From NCBI GenBank assembly GCA_030833605.1, contig JAURGV010000112.1, positions 1 to 7,509 on the forward strand: 7,509 nt of DNA, written 5' to 3'. This DNA comes from Rhodothermales bacterium. Lineage in GTDB: Bacteria > Bacteroidota > Rhodothermia > Rhodothermales > UBA10348. The notes below the pieces were generated by a model that did no database searches, was not told where the DNA came from, and was given only the letters and a program-made list of their open reading frames with translations. Both the position numbers and the translations under genes were made by a program. Position 1 is the stretch's first letter. Every line of letters starts with the position of its first letter. Positions 5,777-7,509 of the stretch are shown piece after piece.

Positions 5777-6877
5777 ATGAGATTTTTATACATTCTACTA
5801 TTGTGGTCCGGGGTCGTATACTCGGGATGGGCGCAAACTGAGGACCGGCGAACGAAAGAAGAGCAGCAGCGAATTAGTGAGCGGGAGCGGCGCATTAAAC
5901 AGATTAAATCCGTTTTTAATCAGTTTAACCAAGACCTGCCCTTTCTCCCCGTTGAAAGCGGCCGGGTTGGGATTCGAAGTATTGAGCTTAAGAACGACAA
6001 ACTGCAATCGTGGGAGGTTTCTGTGATTCGGAGTTTTATGGAAGAGAGCATTTCAAAATCCAATTTTGACTATGTAGAAATTCCAGAGTTTGAAAAACGA
6101 CTCATTTCGTCCATTCGCTCCACCGATACTTCGTTCCGATTGATCAACCGCGATCCGAGTATTGAGTACCGGTACAATTTCGATAGCATTCAAAGTGTGG
6201 TGCGGAAGTATCGAATTAACCAATACATCTCTGTTCGAATAGACTACGATGACTTTTTTGGATACATAATCGGGGTTTCGCTCTACAATGCGAATACGAT
6301 TAGTGCGCTTTGGAGCCGGACCTACATAAGTAACGAAAAAGGCTTGGGGTCACCTTCGCCAACTACCCGTACCGATTTAGGCGTGACGTTTCTTCGCAAT
6401 TCAAAGCTAACCTACCGAACTTCTGGCGGTGGAGACTCCGTTATCGTTGATGGCATTTCGCCTATTGCTGGTGATCTCGAATACTCATGGCAGCAGTCGA
6501 GTTCATCAAAAAACACCCTCATGCTCGGATTCCATGGAGGTGTTCGCTATGTATACATTACGGAGCCCTCTCTCGCCTTGACGCAAACCATTGTCACCCC
6601 CCGGGTTGGCCTAGATACCTACTTGGGTTTTTTGCCTAAAGGGACGGGGTACAACAGTACCAATTGGATCAACGTTCGCCTGGCCGGAGATATTAATATC
6701 AACTTACGCGATGGTGTATTCATTAATTCCTCAACGAGTGTTTATGCGTTTCCAACGGACAATTTTGGAATATTAGCTCGACTCGAATACAATCCGCGGT
6801 CCACGTACATAGGTTCGGAAACGCGACTTCAGTTAAATACCTTAAATTTTGGAATTGGTGTTAATGTCAAGTTTTAA
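5777..6877 (+). CDS. Outer-membrane beta-barrel protein with FlgO/CsgG-like N-terminal domain
   Basis: The 366-aa protein starts at ATG 5777, 11 nt after the FliF/FliG-like gene. A signal peptide (1-19, cut near GWA before Gln20) is followed by a charged, probably coiled helix (21-50). Residues 62-183 form an alpha/beta domain: VGIRSIEL strand, helix SWEVSVIRSFMEESI, FDYVEIPEFEKRL, helix SIQSVVRKYRINQYISVRIDY, IIGVSLYNANTISALWSRTY. This order of strand, helix, 'V-E-x-x-x-F/L-E' and 'L-Y-N-A-x-T-x-x-x-x-W-S' resembles FlgO, CsgG and TolB-N type periplasmic domains. Residues about 247-366 alternate in beta-strands with aromatic girdles and end in VKF with a terminal Phe, typical of an outer-membrane barrel. 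The barrel is small. The FlgO-like link is suggestive only; an OmpA-like or generic Bacteroidota barrel is the alternative. Confidence 0.72.
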   Translation: MRFLYILLLWSGVVYSGWAQTEDRRTKEEQQRISERERRIKQIKSVFNQFNQDLPFLPVESGRVGIRSIELKNDKLQSWEVSVIRSFMEESISKSNFDYVEIPEFEKRLISSIRSTDTSFRLINRDPSIEYRYNFDSIQSVVRKYRINQYISVRIDYDDFFGYIIGVSLYNANTISALWSRTYISNEKGLGSPSPTTRTDLGVTFLRNSKLTYRTSGGGDSVIVDGISPIAGDLEYSWQQSSSSKNTLMLGFHGGVRYVYITEPSLALTQTIVTPRVGLDTYLGFLPKGTGYNSTNWINVRLAGDININLRDGVFINSSTSVYAFPTDNFGILARLEYNPRSTYIGSETRLQLNTLNFGIGVNVKF

Positions 6878-7394
6878 ACGCCTAAGACCGTTTGCATACG
6901 CAATGGTCTTTTTCGCCGCAGGATGCGGCCCAGCTCCAGATGAGGTAACGGGAAGTTTGCCCGGAGAACTCAATTCAAAGGCTGATGCAGAGCGCTTTGG
7001 GCGCCAAACACGTCCGGTAAGTCCAAATTCGTATGTGAACCCACTTGAGGTGCGGTACACCAATAACGGATCTGAGGTTCGAATGAATTTTGATTTAGCA
7101 GCTTCTGAGTTGGATCTGAATTTCACCGGCGAACGAAAGAAGGATTTGGGCAATGTCTACACGTTTGAAGATGTGAATCGACTCATTATTTACTATCGGC
7201 TTGCCCAAGAAAATATTGGATCCAACAACCTTGATATTGCTGAGTTCAACACCAATGAGGCCCTGAAAATCGTTCAAATACCGGAACTCTTCAACATGAA
7301 AGGGACCCTGTATTTTTTGAAGGGCGACACGACCAACGCCACAGTCTACTGGAATAAAGCAAAAAGTTTAACGGACAGTTTAAATAAGTACTAA
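6864..7394 (+). CDS. Lipoprotein with TPR-like C-terminal region
   Basis: I take the ATG at 6864 as the start (176 aa) because it gives a clean signal MSSFKRLRPFAYAMVFFAAGC with lipobox A-A-G-C and lipid cysteine C21; a TTG at 6849 would add five residues and is less likely. The start lies inside the upstream gene, overlapping it by 14 nt. After the cysteine comes a Pro/Asn-rich flexible region (PAPDEVTGSLPGELNSKAD..., SPNSYVNPLEVRYTNNG). From residue 103 on the sequence is helical with TPR-like spacing: RLAQENIGSNNLDIAEFNTNEALKI, then NMKGTLYFLKGDTTNATVYWNKAKSL, ending KY. Such repeats bind protein partners. It is probably anchored in the outer membrane beside the beta-barrel product of the preceding gene. 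No family name is claimed. Confidence 0.8.
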   Translation: MSSFKRLRPFAYAMVFFAAGCGPAPDEVTGSLPGELNSKADAERFGRQTRPVSPNSYVNPLEVRYTNNGSEVRMNFDLAASELDLNFTGERKKDLGNVYTFEDVNRLIIYYRLAQENIGSNNLDIAEFNTNEALKIVQIPELFNMKGTLYFLKGDTTNATVYWNKAKSLTDSLNKY

Positions 7395-7395
7395 A

Positions 7396-7509
7396 ATGAA
7401 ATTTACCTTTTCATCATTTCTGGGTTTCATCATTTCGTTGTTAGTCCTACTAACCGGAAGCGCGGATACCGTTGGAGCAATCAAATTGACTAAGTCACTT
7501 CCTGAATTT
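7396..7509 (+). CDS. Hypothetical exported protein (5' end only)
   Basis: An ATG at 7396, one base after the previous stop codon, opens a frame that runs off the window (38 codons visible). The peptide begins with a signal sequence: MKFTFSS, a hydrophobic core FLGFIISLLVLLTG, and a probable cleavage site near SADTVGA before IKLTKSLPEF. It is therefore the fourth exported or membrane protein in a row in this operon. The visible portion is too short for any family call. The one-base spacing indicates translational coupling with the TPR-like lipoprotein. Confidence 0.7.
   Translation, partial: MKFTFSSFLGFIISLLVLLTGSADTVGAIKLTKSLPEF

Noticed and set aside
3729..7509. Interpretation as part of an ordinary flagellar operon
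   Set aside because: No fliM, fliN, fliH, fliI, flgB/C or export genes appear; the rotor-like domains are fused on one polypeptide and followed by a barrel and lipoprotein.

Overview
The window looks like a chromosomal segment of a Bacteroidota bacterium, probably Flavobacteriales. Four things point there: exact TAnnTTTG promoter elements (the sigma-ABfr type -7 box) before three transcription units, an absence of clear Shine-Dalgarno sequences, a DUF3127-type protein, and a secreted thioredoxin-like protein with DUF4369/DUF5106-like N-terminal regions. All family assignments come from recognising sequence patterns; no database was searched.

Layout. Positions 1-135 hold the 3' end of an ABC-transporter inner-membrane permease (DppC/OppC type, + strand). 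It converges on a minus-strand pair: a flavin reductase-like flavoprotein (1657-734) followed by a small OB-like DUF3127 protein with an RGG-rich linker and an SSB-like acidic DDDDLPF tip (707-228). A bidirectional hairpin terminator (177-202) and a CTAG-rich repeat block (132-168) lie between the convergent genes. A divergent region (1658-1765) carries promoters for the flavin reductase (-) and for tRNA-Leu(UAG) (+, 1766-1850). Sixteen bases after the tRNA CCA end begins a lipoprotein gene (1867-2427), which overlaps by ATGA a gene for a periplasmic thioredoxin-fold protein (2424-3644).

The most interesting part is 3690-7509. An exact TAnnTTTG promoter precedes a tightly packed operon of at least four exported or membrane proteins. 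The first (678 aa) has an N-terminal signal or membrane segment, a periplasmic domain resembling the ring-building motif of FliF, a Gln/Met/Pro-rich linker and one transmembrane helix. Its large cytoplasmic C-terminal half aligns almost without gaps to the middle and C-terminal domains of the flagellar rotor protein FliG. It therefore looks like a natural FliF-FliG-like chimera in a lineage that is typically not flagellated. It is followed by an outer-membrane beta-barrel protein with a FlgO/CsgG-like alpha/beta domain (11 nt gap), a lipoprotein with a TPR-like C-terminus (14 nt overlap) and the start of another exported protein (1 nt gap).

The arrangement of inner-membrane rotor-like protein, periplasmic domain, outer-membrane barrel and lipoprotein suggests an envelope-spanning machine, possibly related to motility or secretion. 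I infer that function from architecture; it is not demonstrated.
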